Positions 1 to 9,302 of a stretch of DNA of 64,000 bases are shown in pieces (the first letter of the stretch is position 1; every line of letters begins with the position of its first letter). Source of the DNA: Stagnimonas aquatica (GTDB taxonomy: Bacteria; Pseudomonadota; Gammaproteobacteria; Nevskiales; Nevskiaceae). The notes beneath the pieces were generated by a model. That model was not told the origin of the DNA. It saw nothing but the letters and a program-made list of their open reading frames with translations, and did no database searches. The position numbers and the translations under genes were made by a program. The DNA is taken from assembly GCF_003730135.1 (NCBI RefSeq), contig NZ_RJVO01000001.1:310001-374000 (forward strand). The letters run 5' to 3'.

Positions 1-351
1 CGAGGAGGCGTTGAAGAAGCCACGGCGCACGTCCAGCCAGGCCTTGCGCACCGAGTCGTCGAGCGCGTGGACCCGATAGGTGAGTTCGATCTCGCCGCCG
101 GCCGCGCTGGCGGGCACCCGCAACCGGGACTTGTCGAGCCGCTCGACGGCCACCGCCTGCCCGCCCCGGACGGCCTGGAGATCGAACAGGTGCTTGGCGA
201 AGTCGCGCACTAAATAACTGCCGCGAATCCAGGCTGGCAGGCGGAATTCGAGGGCATCCGTACCCGCCGTGACACGCAGGCGGACCTGGTACTGATGGGC
301 GCGTGGGTCGGCTCTGACGGCGACCTGCACAGCCGGAAGGGAGACGGCCAA
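1..351 (-). CDS. M61 family glycyl aminopeptidase, N-terminal fragment (cut by window edge)
   Basis: The minus strand carries an open frame that runs off the left edge. The visible ~115 residues match the N-terminal beta-sandwich of M61 peptidases: a conserved block ending in a GSYLVRDFAKH-type segment, then LDKSRLRV, then a Y-x-V-x-A-x-D-x-SVRKAWLD segment. The family consists of aminopeptidases with this domain, a gluzincin catalytic domain and a PDZ domain; the last two lie outside the window. No ATG is present in frame near the beginning, so a TTG at 351 is the best visible start, without a convincing Shine-Dalgarno. The true start could lie a few codons further upstream. The family call rests on the motif pattern only. 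Confidence 0.7.
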   Translation of the reverse strand, partial: MAVSLPAVQVAVRADPRAHQYQVRLRVTAGTDALEFRLPAWIRGSYLVRDFAKHLFDLQAVRGGQAVAVERLDKSRLRVPASAAGGEIELTYRVHALDDSVRKAWLDVRRGFFNASS

Positions 352-541
352 AGTGTGATCGGGTTGGCGAAAAGACCGGCAGTTTACTCCCGCGCTCCGG
401 CGCCGGGCAGCCCCCTTCCATCAGCCCGATGACGGGCTTTGTAACCAAACCGTCGCCGGGCCTTCACACGGGCTTTTTAGAGTCCGCCCGCTGCGCCTAG
501 ACGCCGCCCAGATCCCAGCACCAAACCAGCAAGGAACCCCC
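352..541. other. intergenic region before the PhoX-like gene
   Basis: This 190-bp gap separates the divergent M61 and PhoX-like genes. It contains a short hairpin (AGCCCG at 423-428 with CGGGCT at 433-438) and a second CGGGCT followed by five T residues at 469-478. The first arm could pair with either copy, an arrangement resembling alternative leader structures, but it may be chance. No convincing -35/-10 pair or Pho box was seen. Confidence 0.35.
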
Positions 542-2617
542 ATGTCTCTCGACCGGCACGAACACGACACCGAGAACGTCGACCACGGCGACGTCCTGAA
601 CTCCCCCAACTACTTCGGCAACGTCCTGTCGGCGACCATGAACCGTCGCGAAGTGATGCGCGGCGGTCTCTCCGCCGCCGTGGCGGCCGGCTTCGCCGGC
701 AGCGCGCTGAGCGCCTGCGGCGGCGACGGCCCCGGCAGCGGCGCGGTGGTCGGCACCAAGAATGTCGCCCGCAGCCTCGAAGACCGCGTGCTGATCCCCT
801 CCGACTACAGCGCCTCGGTGCTGTTCGCCACCGGCGATCTCATCAACGCCGCCGGCGGCGACAAGAAGTTGCAGGACATCACCGGCGACGAGATGGCGGT
901 GCGTGCCGGTGACCACCACGACGGCATGTACTACTTCGGCCTCAACGCCGCCGGCGCGCTCGACCGCAACGGCAGCGACCGTGGCGTGATCGCCATCAAC
1001 TTCGAGAACATCAATCAGCAGTTCCTGCACGCCGCCGGCGCGACCGTGGATGCCAGCGGCAACCGCACGGTCGCCGACGAGGTGGTGAAGGAAATCAACG
1101 CCCACGGCGTTGGCCTGATCGAGGTGAAGAAGAACGCCGGCAAGTTCGAAGTGGTCGCCGGTTCGGCGCTGTCGCGCCGCATCACCCCGGAAACCGAGGC
1201 CAAGTTCGCCGGTCCGGTCGCCGGCTCCAAGTGGGTGAAGACCAAGTACTCCACCGACGGCCTGAAGAGCCGTGGCACGCTCAACAACTGCGCCTACGGC
1301 TACACCCCCTGGGGCACCTACCTGACCTGCGAGGAAAACTGGGCCGGCTACTTCGACAACGCCAGCGAGGCGGCTCCCGGCGTCGAGTACAGCCGCTATG
1401 GCATCAGCAAGGGCCAGAAGGGCAGCTACCGCTGGGCCACCGCCGGCAGCGACGACCGCTTCGCGCGCTGGCAGCTCAACAGCGTGGGCGCCGACGCCAG
1501 CGCCGACTACCGCAACGAGGCCAATACCTTTGGCTGGGTGGTGGAGATCGACCCGATCAACGCCGCCGTCACCCCGGTCAAGCGCACCACCTTCGGCCGC
1601 ATGGCCCACGAGTGCGCCTATCCCTCGATCATCACCGCCGGCAAGAAGTTCGCGTTCTACATGGGCGACGATGCCCGCTTCGAGTACGTCTACAAGTTCG
1701 TGCCGAACAAGGCCTGGGACGCGGCCGACGCCACCGGCGGCGTCAGCGCCGGCGACAAGTACCTGAACGACGGCGTGCTCTACGTCGCCAAGTACAACGC
1801 CGATGGCACGGGCACCTGGATTCCGCTGGTCGCTGGCACCGGCGCGCTGACCGCCGCCAACGGCTTTGCCGATCAGGCCGAAGTGCTGGTGAAGACCCGC
1901 GCCGCCGCCGACGCGGTGGGCGCCACCAAGATGGACCGCCCGGAATGGTGCACCGTCGATCACGGCAGCGGCGACGTGTTCATCACGCTCACCAACAACA
2001 CCAACCGTGGCGTCGGCACCAACCCCGGCGTGGACGCGGTCAACCCGCGCGCCGCCAATGCCTACGGCGAAGTGCTGCGCATGCGCGAAGCCGGCAGCGA
2101 CCCCGCCGCCACCAGCTTCGCCTGGACCATCTTCGTGTTCGGCTCGCCGGCGACGCTGGCCGCCAGCAATCTGTCGGAGCTGACCGCCGACAACGACTTC
2201 GGCTCGCCGGACGGCCTCTGGGCGGACCCGCGCGGTCTGCTCTGGATCCAGACCGACAATCCGCACGGCAACGACATGGGCAAGCTCTGCAACAACCAGA
2301 TGCTGGTCACCATCCCGCCGAGCGCCTTCGACGTGAAGCCGGTGATCAAGCGCTTCCTGGTCGGCCCAACGCAGTGCGAGCTGACCGGCATCGACATCAC
2401 CCCGGACGGCAAGACCATGTTCGTCAACATCCAGCACCCGGGTGAAGACACCGCCGCCGCCGACGTCAACGCCGCCGACAGCAATGCCGCCAGCAAGTAC
2501 AGCAGCGCCTGGCCCTACGACCGCAGCGACGCCACCAAGGCCGGCACCAAGGCCGGCCGGCCGCGCTCGGCCACTCTGGTCATCACCAAGAAGGACGGCG
2601 GCGTGATCGGCTTCTGA
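542..2617 (+). CDS. PhoX/DUF839 family alkaline-phosphatase-like Tat-exported protein
   Basis: This 691-residue protein resembles the PhoX (DUF839) family of calcium-dependent, Tat-exported phosphatases. A twin-arginine motif (NRREVMRGG, about residues 34-42) sits behind a long hydrophilic leader, as is usual in this family. It is followed by a hydrophobic stretch ending in LSAC (residue 59), which would also fit a Tat lipoprotein. The body contains family-like segments such as GYTPWGTYLTCEENW, GRMAHECAYP, MDRPEWC and FGSPDGLWADPRGLLWIQTD. AAGGAA lies 5 nt before the ATG and supports the start. A strong terminator follows, so it appears monocistronic. Substrate is unknown; many DUF839 proteins are not tested phosphatases. 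Confidence 0.85.
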   Translation: MSLDRHEHDTENVDHGDVLNSPNYFGNVLSATMNRREVMRGGLSAAVAAGFAGSALSACGGDGPGSGAVVGTKNVARSLEDRVLIPSDYSASVLFATGDLINAAGGDKKLQDITGDEMAVRAGDHHDGMYYFGLNAAGALDRNGSDRGVIAINFENINQQFLHAAGATVDASGNRTVADEVVKEINAHGVGLIEVKKNAGKFEVVAGSALSRRITPETEAKFAGPVAGSKWVKTKYSTDGLKSRGTLNNCAYGYTPWGTYLTCEENWAGYFDNASEAAPGVEYSRYGISKGQKGSYRWATAGSDDRFARWQLNSVGADASADYRNEANTFGWVVEIDPINAAVTPVKRTTFGRMAHECAYPSIITAGKKFAFYMGDDARFEYVYKFVPNKAWDAADATGGVSAGDKYLNDGVLYVAKYNADGTGTWIPLVAGTGALTAANGFADQAEVLVKTRAAADAVGATKMDRPEWCTVDHGSGDVFITLTNNTNRGVGTNPGVDAVNPRAANAYGEVLRMREAGSDPAATSFAWTIFVFGSPATLAASNLSELTADNDFGSPDGLWADPRGLLWIQTDNPHGNDMGKLCNNQMLVTIPPSAFDVKPVIKRFLVGPTQCELTGIDITPDGKTMFVNIQHPGEDTAAADVNAADSNAASKYSSAWPYDRSDATKAGTKAGRPRSATLVITKKDGGVIGF

Positions 2618-2642
2618 TTCCGGTTTAACCCCGTGGTCTCTG

Positions 2643-2668
2643 GAGCCCGCGCAAGCGGGCTCTTTTTT
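2643..2668 (+). terminator. Rho-independent terminator after the PhoX-like gene
   Basis: A perfect 8-bp stem (2643-2650 with 2655-2662, GCAA loop) is followed by six T residues at 2663-2668. It begins 25 bp after the stop codon. Confidence 0.9.
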
Positions 2669-2684
2669 GTCCGCGCTCCGGCAC

Positions 2685-4301
2685 TCAGCCGCGACGGCGC
2701 AGCCAGACCTGGTACATGCCGCCGAAGCTGCGCGGCGCGTCGGCCTCGTAGGCGTCCCACTGCGCGGCATCCAGCCGCTCGGCCGGTCGGCCCAGTCGCC
2801 GCGCGGCCTGCTCGGCGACCGGGGCCGGCGCTTCCAGTTGCAGCCAGTCGAAGCCGGCCGCCTCGGCTTCGGCCAGGAATTCCGGCAGGCGGTAGTGCCG
2901 CTCGCGGCGGTTGAACAGCAGGTCGCGGCAACCGGCGCGCGAGTAGAAGTCGATGGATCCGACGATGGCCGGATCGGGACTGCCGTAGTCGCCGCGCAGA
3001 TAGGCCGCGCGGCCTTGCCGCACCACCGCTTCATCGCCCTCGAAAGCCGGCGCTGGCCAAAGCTCGCGCAAGCGCCGGACCTCGGCGCGCGCACGGGCGC
3101 TGTAAACCGCCGCGCACAGCAGGCCGCCGGGGGCGAGTACCGAGGCCAGCGCCGCCAGTCCGGCGGCCGGGTCCGGCAGGTGGTGCAGCACGCCGATGCA
3201 CTCGACCAGGTCGTAGCGCGCGCCGCTGCCGGTGAGGCTGAGCAGATCGGCGCAACGCCATTCCACGCCGCGCAGCCCGGCGGCGGCGCAGGCGCGCTGC
3301 GCGTAGGCCAGGCTGCTGCGGGAAAAGTCCAGCGCCTGCAGGCGCGCGCCGGGATAGCGGTCGGCGGCGCGCAGCAGTTGCTGGCCGCTGCCGCAGCCGG
3401 CGATCAGCACCCGGGGCCGCGCCGGCAGAAGGCGGGTGACCCCGGCGGGTGGCGGCCAGGGACGGCGCGGCTCGGCCTGCCAGCGCGGATAGGGATCGTC
3501 CTCGTACTGGGCGGCCAGCCCGGCATCGACGGTGGTGGCGGCCGGCCATGACCGCGCCAGTTCGGCCTCCGCCAAGGGCTCGGCCAGGAGTCGGCGCACC
3601 AGTTCGCCGGCTGGTAGCCGCGCCAGCACCGGCGCCCAGTCGCCAGGCTCGGGCGCCGCCGCCAGAAAGGCCCAGGCCAGCAGCGCCTCGGGTGGTGGCC
3701 GCCCTTGCGCGGCGGCGGCGATCAGCGAGGCGTGCGCAGCGGCGCGGACGGTGGCGTCGGTCGTCGGCAGGGCGAGGCGGCCGGTCTGCTGCGCCCACAG
3801 CGCCAGCGCGACCAACAAGCGCGGGTAGCGCTGGCAGGCCGCGCCGGCCTCGATCAGGAGCCGCGCGGCGAGCGCCGCCAGCAGAGCTTCCCAGCGCGGC
3901 TGCGGCAGCGGGCTGAGCGCCAGCAGACGGTGCAGCAAGAGGTCGGCTTCCAGCGCCGCCAGCACCGCCGTCGAAACCGGATCGGGCGCCGACAGGGCGG
4001 CCGCGACCGGCGGGCTCAGCGCCAGATACTCGGCCAGCGGCGCCGCCAGTTCGGCGGGCCGCGCCCAGACTTCGTCCAGCGCCAGAACCCAGACGCGGTC
4101 GATATCGGCATGCCGCGCCGCCGGGCGGTGCGCGCGCAGGAAGTCGAGCAGGCCATCGCAGCCGGCATGCGGCCGCGCGGCGCTGTCCAGGCTGGCGAGC
4201 AAGGCATCGAACTGCGCAGCCGTCAGGCCGGCGCGCGCCGCCTGATCGGCCCGGCGCAGCAGGTCCTTGAGGGTTTCGGGCGGCGCGGCGCGGGAGCTCA
4301 C
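2685..4301 (-). CDS. class I SAM-dependent methyltransferase with helical N-terminal half
   Basis: This 538-residue protein has two halves. Residues ~1-270 are leucine/alanine-rich and look all-helical, perhaps TPR-like. A YEDDPYPRW segment follows, a hallmark that precedes the methyltransferase fold in this family. Then come SAM motif I (VLIAGCGSGQQL, about residue 300), an acidic DFSRSSL segment and a VLHHLPDP motif. Start is GTG at 4301 because an in-frame stop lies just upstream. The gene is convergent with the PhoX-like gene. The N-terminal half could recruit a protein partner, but no substrate can be named. Confidence 0.8.
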   Translation of the reverse strand: MSSRAAPPETLKDLLRRADQAARAGLTAAQFDALLASLDSAARPHAGCDGLLDFLRAHRPAARHADIDRVWVLALDEVWARPAELAAPLAEYLALSPPVAAALSAPDPVSTAVLAALEADLLLHRLLALSPLPQPRWEALLAALAARLLIEAGAACQRYPRLLVALALWAQQTGRLALPTTDATVRAAAHASLIAAAAQGRPPPEALLAWAFLAAAPEPGDWAPVLARLPAGELVRRLLAEPLAEAELARSWPAATTVDAGLAAQYEDDPYPRWQAEPRRPWPPPAGVTRLLPARPRVLIAGCGSGQQLLRAADRYPGARLQALDFSRSSLAYAQRACAAAGLRGVEWRCADLLSLTGSGARYDLVECIGVLHHLPDPAAGLAALASVLAPGGLLCAAVYSARARAEVRRLRELWPAPAFEGDEAVVRQGRAAYLRGDYGSPDPAIVGSIDFYSRAGCRDLLFNRRERHYRLPEFLAEAEAAGFDWLQLEAPAPVAEQAARRLGRPAERLDAAQWDAYEADAPRSFGGMYQVWLRRRG

Positions 4302-4339
4302 CGCGCCATGCTAGCCAGCCGGCATGACAGCTGGCGGAC

Positions 4340-4373
4340 AAAAAAATGGGGCCGCGATGCACTCGCGGCCCCC
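4340..4373 (-). terminator. Rho-independent terminator of the TonB receptor gene
   Basis: A 10-bp GC-rich stem (4348-4357 with 4363-4372) is followed on the minus strand by A and a run of seven T (A-run 4340-4346 on the plus strand). It lies 22 bp past the receptor stop codon. Confidence 0.88.
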
Positions 4374-4394
4374 AGAAAACCACCCAAGGAATTT

Positions 4395-6536
4395 TTACAA
4401 CGCGGCTTCCAGGGTCAGGCCGACACCCCGGCCACGGCCGTCGATGCCGGAGGCGTGCTCGCGGTAGCTCTTGTCGAACAGGTTTTCACCGACCAGCTGC
4501 AGGCGCAGGCGCTCGCTGGGGCTCCAGCGCAGGGCGAGGTCGACCACCGCGAAGCCTGGCGTGCCGCCGTCGGCGATGCGGGCGTCGGTCTGATCCAGGC
4601 CGTCGAGACGGTGCTGGCTGTCGTTGAACCAGACGCTGGGCGCGATCACCAGCTTGGGCAGCGCCTGCCAGTCGAGACCGAGCACGCCGTTGAGCGGCGG
4701 GATGCGGTTGCCGGGCTCCTTGCTGCCATTGGCCAGCTCCTTCTCCGCCCAGGTGTAGTTGAGCGTGGCACGGGCGGTGATCCGGGCCAGCAACTGCTGC
4801 CGCAGCGAGCCTTCGAAACCGTAGTAGGTCGCGCTCGGCAGGTTCTCGGCCTGGTAGCAGCCGGCGGCGTCGGTGCAGCCCTGCTCGCCCTGCGGCACCA
4901 CGCGGGTGGGGTTGTCGGTGGAAATCTGGTCGCGATAGCCGAAGTAGAAGATGCTGAACTCGCCGACCGTGCCGCCCGACCGGTACTTGAGGCCGGTGTC
5001 GAGCGACAGCAGGCTCTCCGGCTTGAGGTTGGTGTTGGCGACGAAGGGCCGCGCCGGGCTGCCGCCACGGTCGCCGACCAGGGCCAGGTCGAAGATGTTG
5101 GGCGCGCGATAACCACGGCCGAGGTTGCTGGTCCAGGCCAGACTCGGCGAGATCGCGTAGCGCAGGCCGAGCTGGGCGCTGTAGTCGGTGTTGTCCACCT
5201 CGCCAGCGATGGTGCGGTCGGACTCCGGCGCCGCCGGCAGCGTGGTGCTGGTGTAGTTGACGCGGCCACCGAGGTTGGCCTGCCAGGCCGGCGCGAAGGC
5301 CCAGAGGTCTTCCAGATAGACGCCGTAGTTGTCGGTGCTGGCACCGTTCGGGAAGCGGCTCTTGAAGCTGGTCGTTCCCGAGCTGGCGGTGTAGCTGGCG
5401 CCGCTGTTGCCGCTGCGCTGCTTGGTGCTGTCCACCGCGTCGCGGTACAGCTCGGTGCCGTAGCGCAGCGTGTGCTGCGGGTTCAGCACGGTCTGCGCGG
5501 CGACGGTGAGGCCATCGAGAGTCGAGCGGTTCTGCTCGCGGTCGTAGCGGGTCGGGTTGGCCGAGGGGTTGTCGAAGCGGTCGTCGTTGATGATCTGCCG
5601 GCCCAGATGCACTTCCAGACTGTCCACGAAAGCCAGCGGCGCGCTGTGCCGCCAGCGCAGGTGGTAGAAGGCGCGGTTGTTGTCGTAGATCGCCTGGATG
5701 CGCGAGGCCGGCGGCGGATTGGAGCCCGGCACCATCTCGTTGTAGCGGAACAGTTGCGGCACCTCGAAGTACTGCACCGCGAAGCTCAGTTCGTCCGCCG
5801 GCGTCGCCGCCCAGATCGCCTTGAAGTCGTAGGCGCGCGCGGTGTACTCGCCCGGCCCCACCGTGTCGCTGAGGCTGATGTTGCCGGCGCCGTCGGCGCT
5901 CTGGCCCAAGCCACCGATCTTGCGGTCGCCGTAGTTGGCGATGGTGTAGCCGGCGGCCAGTGAGAGCTTCTCGTTGCCGGCGGCGAGCTTCACCCGGCCG
6001 ACCTTGGCGGAATCGGCGCTGCCGTAGTGCAGGCGGGTTTCGGCGGCGGTGCCGATCTGGCTGCCGCTGAAACGGGTTTCCGGCGTGCGCACCTGGATCA
6101 CGCCGCCCATCGCGTCGGAGCCGTAGAGGGTGGAGCTGGGGCCGCGCACGATCTCGATCTGGTCGACGTTCCAGGGGTCGAGCAGGGCGATGTACTGGCT
6201 CGGCGCCGAGCGGAAGAAGGCATTGTTGAGGCGGAAGCCGTCGACCAGATGCAGCACGCCCGAGCCCTTGAGACCGCGGACGATGGCCATGCCCTGGCCG
6301 GGGCCGGTCTGCTGGAAGTACACGCCGGATTCGCCGCGCAGCAGCTCGCCCATCACCTGCGGGCTCTGGTTGCCGATGTCTTCGGCGCCGAGCACGGTGA
6401 CCGGTTGCGCCACCTCGAAGCTGCTGGCGCTGCCACGGGTGGCGGTGACCTGGACGGGGTCGAGCAGGACGCTATCGGCGTAGGCCGGCGCGGCCACAAG
6501 GGCGGCGGCCACGGCGAGATGACGAGGGGTGAACAT
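4395..6536 (-). CDS. TonB-dependent outer-membrane receptor
   Basis: This 713-residue protein has a signal peptide ending at AYA-DS (about residue 20), a TonB-box-like DPVQVTATR segment, and a plug domain (~40-150) with the typical QIEIVRGPSSTLYGSDAMGGVIQV block. A long 22-strand-type barrel follows, with NLGRGYRAPNIFDL and a C-terminal NLFDKSYREHAS segment. It imports a large or scarce ligand across the outer membrane using TonB energy; the ligand is not evident, and no Fur-type site was seen upstream. The gene lies 90 bp downstream of a PHP-domain lipoprotein on the same strand, so the two may act together on one substrate. The chain ends in leucine rather than the usual aromatic residue. 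Confidence 0.9.
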   Translation of the reverse strand: MFTPRHLAVAAALVAAPAYADSVLLDPVQVTATRGSASSFEVAQPVTVLGAEDIGNQSPQVMGELLRGESGVYFQQTGPGQGMAIVRGLKGSGVLHLVDGFRLNNAFFRSAPSQYIALLDPWNVDQIEIVRGPSSTLYGSDAMGGVIQVRTPETRFSGSQIGTAAETRLHYGSADSAKVGRVKLAAGNEKLSLAAGYTIANYGDRKIGGLGQSADGAGNISLSDTVGPGEYTARAYDFKAIWAATPADELSFAVQYFEVPQLFRYNEMVPGSNPPPASRIQAIYDNNRAFYHLRWRHSAPLAFVDSLEVHLGRQIINDDRFDNPSANPTRYDREQNRSTLDGLTVAAQTVLNPQHTLRYGTELYRDAVDSTKQRSGNSGASYTASSGTTSFKSRFPNGASTDNYGVYLEDLWAFAPAWQANLGGRVNYTSTTLPAAPESDRTIAGEVDNTDYSAQLGLRYAISPSLAWTSNLGRGYRAPNIFDLALVGDRGGSPARPFVANTNLKPESLLSLDTGLKYRSGGTVGEFSIFYFGYRDQISTDNPTRVVPQGEQGCTDAAGCYQAENLPSATYYGFEGSLRQQLLARITARATLNYTWAEKELANGSKEPGNRIPPLNGVLGLDWQALPKLVIAPSVWFNDSQHRLDGLDQTDARIADGGTPGFAVVDLALRWSPSERLRLQLVGENLFDKSYREHASGIDGRGRGVGLTLEAAL

Positions 6537-6626
6537 CGGGGCTCCCTGAAAATGTGATTGACGACAAGTTCAGGTCGAAAAATAGCTCTTACAACGTCAA
6601 ATATTGGTCAATTAATACCGGAATGC

Positions 6627-8282
6627 TCACGGAGAATTGAGAAATACCGGATTGCCGATCACCGTGCGGGTCTGAAGGTCGCGCAGCTCGATGCGCCAGA
6701 CCGTGCCCAGCGGCCCCTCGCCGGCCGGCCGGCGCTGCGCCGTCTGGCGATGCACGAACGGATCGGTGAGCACCGGCAGGCTGGCCACCAGTTGGCCGTT
6801 GGCGTAATAGCTGAGCCACTGGCCGGCACCGCCAGTGACGGTGGTGGTGAGCGTCGCGCTCTCGCCCTCGGCGAGCCTCAGCCGGTCGCCATAGATGCCC
6901 TGTTGACCATTGGGGCCGGAGGCCTCGAATAGCACCTCCGGCGAGCCGCTGACGCCACGGGTGCGGATGTAAGCATGGCCGGCGCGGATCGCCGCCTGCA
7001 GCGCCGGCCGTGACAGCTCGCTGGCATAGACCGCAGTCAGGCTGGAGCCATAGCCCTTGCGTAGGCGCTGGTCCTCGGCATCGACGCCCTTGCTGTCGGA
7101 GCCGCTGACGGCGGTGATCTTGTAGCCCTGCCGCAGCAGGCCTTCCCACTTCTGGATGGCGGTGCCGACGAAGGGGTTCTCGATGGAACCCACCGGCAGT
7201 GGAATCCCCAGATCGTCCGGCGTTGCCAGCATCGGGCCGTTGACCAGTTCGATGGTATCGACCTGCGACCAGTCGATGGCGTCGTCCAGCTCGAAGTAGC
7301 AACCCCGGCAGAAATTGCTGAACAGCGGCGGCGGAAAGGTGGTGGGGTGATTCACCCCGAACAGCGCACCGTCGGCCTTGCTCAGGCGCTGGATCTCGGC
7401 GGCGCTGACATCCTCGAAACCGTGACGGTATTCGAGCACCGAGGGCGTTTCACCGAAGGCCATCAGGTGGCCGTGGTAAGTGATGATCTCGCGCCCCGGC
7501 CAGATCAGCAGATCGGGATGGGCCCGCTGCACCGCGCCCAGCGTGCGCCAGTGCTGGCCGGTGACGTACTCGGTGACCATCAGGAAATCGAGCTGCGCGG
7601 TGCGCGCCTGGGCGATGAAGTCCGGCCAGTCCGGCGCGTTCGGATTGGAGTGGTAGGCGTGCATGTGGAAGTCGCCGCGATACCAGCCGGGCAGCCGCCG
7701 CGCGACATGTTGCCGGTCCACCGGATCGTCGGCCGGCGTCGCCCCGGCGGATGCGGTCTTGCACTCGACGACGACCCGGTAGTCGGCGCCGGCCGGCGCC
7801 ACCGCCGCCACACCGAGGTCGGCGTACCAGGTGCCGGGCTCGATGGCGCCGGGCACGAAGCCACGGTCGGCGCTGTCGCGCTGCACGTAGATCGGCGCCT
7901 GCCCCTGGTCGATGCGGCCCTGGCGCGAGCCGCCCCAACCGCGAAAACCCTGGGCACTGCGGTAGCCGTGCTGGTCCCAGAGACCGAGATCGAAGGTGGT
8001 GGCGGTGAGCGGTGTCGACGGCGGGTTGCCGGGCCTGTCGCTCCACTGGTAGCTCAGCTCCACCCGCTCGCTGCCCGGCGCCACCACAAAGGGCAGCATG
8101 CGATAGCTCTTGGCCTCGGTGGCGCTGGCCGTGCCGGTGAATTCCAGCGCCGGCGCGCCCGGCGCACACAGCGCCGTCCCCGGCGGTGGTGGTGACGGCG
8201 ACGGTTCGGACGACGGCGCCTGCGAACGACCGCAGGCCGCGAGCAGGACCAGCAAGAGGGACGATGCGGAGCGTAGTTTCAT
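6627..8282 (-). CDS. CehA/McbA-like PHP-domain metallohydrolase lipoprotein
   Basis: This 551-residue protein begins with a lipoprotein signal ending in LAAC (Cys17) and a proline/serine-rich linker. A beta-rich region (~45-185) comes next, then a PHP-type metal-dependent hydrolase domain from about residue 200. Visible metal-site motifs are DFHMHAYHSN, a VTEY segment, a GREI-TYHGHLMAFG block, GVNHP and SGSDSKG. The order and spacing resemble CehA/McbA-type hydrolases. The substrate is unknown; the downstream TonB receptor gene suggests hydrolysis of an imported or surface-bound compound. TAAACT lies 6 nt before the ATG, which would give a leaderless mRNA. Confidence 0.8.
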   Translation of the reverse strand: MKLRSASSLLLVLLAACGRSQAPSSEPSPSPPPPGTALCAPGAPALEFTGTASATEAKSYRMLPFVVAPGSERVELSYQWSDRPGNPPSTPLTATTFDLGLWDQHGYRSAQGFRGWGGSRQGRIDQGQAPIYVQRDSADRGFVPGAIEPGTWYADLGVAAVAPAGADYRVVVECKTASAGATPADDPVDRQHVARRLPGWYRGDFHMHAYHSNPNAPDWPDFIAQARTAQLDFLMVTEYVTGQHWRTLGAVQRAHPDLLIWPGREIITYHGHLMAFGETPSVLEYRHGFEDVSAAEIQRLSKADGALFGVNHPTTFPPPLFSNFCRGCYFELDDAIDWSQVDTIELVNGPMLATPDDLGIPLPVGSIENPFVGTAIQKWEGLLRQGYKITAVSGSDSKGVDAEDQRLRKGYGSSLTAVYASELSRPALQAAIRAGHAYIRTRGVSGSPEVLFEASGPNGQQGIYGDRLRLAEGESATLTTTVTGGAGQWLSYYANGQLVASLPVLTDPFVHRQTAQRRPAGEGPLGTVWRIELRDLQTRTVIGNPVFLNSP

Positions 8283-8288
8283 GCCCGC

Positions 8289-8348
8289 AGTTTAGTGAGC
8301 GCCGGCGGCCGCGAAATGACACCGCAGTCCGGCGAAAACCGCTAGGCT
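8289..8348. promoter_or_regulatory. divergent -10-like elements for the PHP and esterase genes
   Basis: On the minus strand TAAACT (8294-8289) ends 6 nt before the PHP gene start. On the plus strand TAGGCT (8343-8348) ends 8 nt before the esterase start. Neither gene has a Shine-Dalgarno. The spacing would make both transcripts leaderless. No clear -35 boxes were found. Confidence 0.4.
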
Positions 8349-8356
8349 TGCCAGCC

Positions 8357-9286
8357 ATGAGCATAGGCATTGATCCCAACGCACCCCTGTCCCTGCGCGG
8401 CCACCTCACCAAGCTGTTCGCAGGCCTCACCGTGAAACCGGCGCTGCACGACCCCGACATGGCGCGCAAGCGCCTGCGGGTGAACAAGCTCGCCAAACTC
8501 ACCTGGCCCGCCAGCGGCGCCACCTACACCGCCGGCGCGCTCGGCGAGGTGCCGGTGGAATGGGTGGCGCACCCCGCCAGCGGCGCGCGCGGCTTCGTGC
8601 TCTACCTGCACGGCGGCGCCTATGTCACCGGCTCGCCGCGCAGCCACCGCGTCCTCACCTCGCGCCTGGCCCGCGACGCCCGAGTCTGTGTCGCGGTGCC
8701 CGACTACCGGCTGGCGCCGGAACATCCCTTCCCCGCCGCCATCGACGACGCGCTGGCGGCCTATCGCGGCCTGCTGGCGCAGGACATCTCTGCCAACAAG
8801 ATCATCATCGCCGGCGACTCCGCCGGCGGCGGCCTGGCGCTGGCGCTGGCGCTGCGCCTGAAGAGCGAGCCGCTGCCGCAACCCGCCGGCATCGTCTGCC
8901 TCTCGCCCTGGACCGACCTGACCATGTCCGGCGACTCGGTGAGTTCACGCGCCGGGCTGGAGGTGATGCTGTCGCGCCAGCTCGGCGCCGACAGCGCCGC
9001 GCAGTACCTGGCCGGTCAGGACCCGAAGCTGCCGCTGGCCTCGCCTCTGTTCGCCGATCTCAGCGGCCTGGCGCCGCTGCTGATCCAGGTCGGCGGCCAG
9101 GAGATCCTGCACGACGACTCCACCCGCCTGGCGCAGCGCGCCAGCGCCCTGGGCGTGCCGGTGACGCTGCAGATCTGGCCGAGGCTCTGGCATGTCTGGC
9201 AGTTGCACGGTGGACTGATGCCGGAGTCCGACGCGGCGATTGCCGCCATCGCCGACTTCATCCACGCCCGCCTCACCGGCCGCTGA
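8357..9286 (+). CDS. hormone-sensitive-lipase-type esterase (alpha/beta hydrolase fold 3)
   Basis: This 309-residue esterase has the HGGAY oxyanion-hole motif (about residue 94), the nucleophile motif GDSAGGG (Ser about 154), and a late LWHVW segment that supplies the catalytic His. These place it in the bacterial HSL (type IV) lipase/esterase family, acting on short- to medium-chain esters. No signal peptide is visible, so it is probably cytoplasmic. A longer open frame reaches back into the divergent PHP gene. The ATG at 8357 is chosen because it clears that gene and starts the recognisable N-terminus. The kinase gene follows 16 bp downstream and may be cotranscribed. Confidence 0.88.
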   Translation: MSIGIDPNAPLSLRGHLTKLFAGLTVKPALHDPDMARKRLRVNKLAKLTWPASGATYTAGALGEVPVEWVAHPASGARGFVLYLHGGAYVTGSPRSHRVLTSRLARDARVCVAVPDYRLAPEHPFPAAIDDALAAYRGLLAQDISANKIIIAGDSAGGGLALALALRLKSEPLPQPAGIVCLSPWTDLTMSGDSVSSRAGLEVMLSRQLGADSAAQYLAGQDPKLPLASPLFADLSGLAPLLIQVGGQEILHDDSTRLAQRASALGVPVTLQIWPRLWHVWQLHGGLMPESDAAIAAIADFIHARLTGR

Positions 9287-9302
9287 TGGACAGCCAACGG
9301 CC

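Noticed and set aside
352-541. Pho box before the PhoX-like gene
   Set aside because: No pair of CTGTCAT-like repeats with proper spacing is present.
497-3094. Very long minus-strand open frame (865 codons) opposite the PhoX-like gene
   Set aside because: It is antisense to a clear gene with the Tat motif and family segments; its sequence is low-complexity (Val/Gly/Ala-rich), as expected for the mirror of a GC-rich gene.
3705-5963. Long plus-strand open frame opposite the methyltransferase and TonB receptor genes
   Set aside because: Shadow of GC-rich minus-strand genes; no recognisable motifs.
6537-6626. Fur or Zur box upstream of the TonB receptor gene
   Set aside because: The region is AT-rich, but no 19-bp palindrome of either type was seen.
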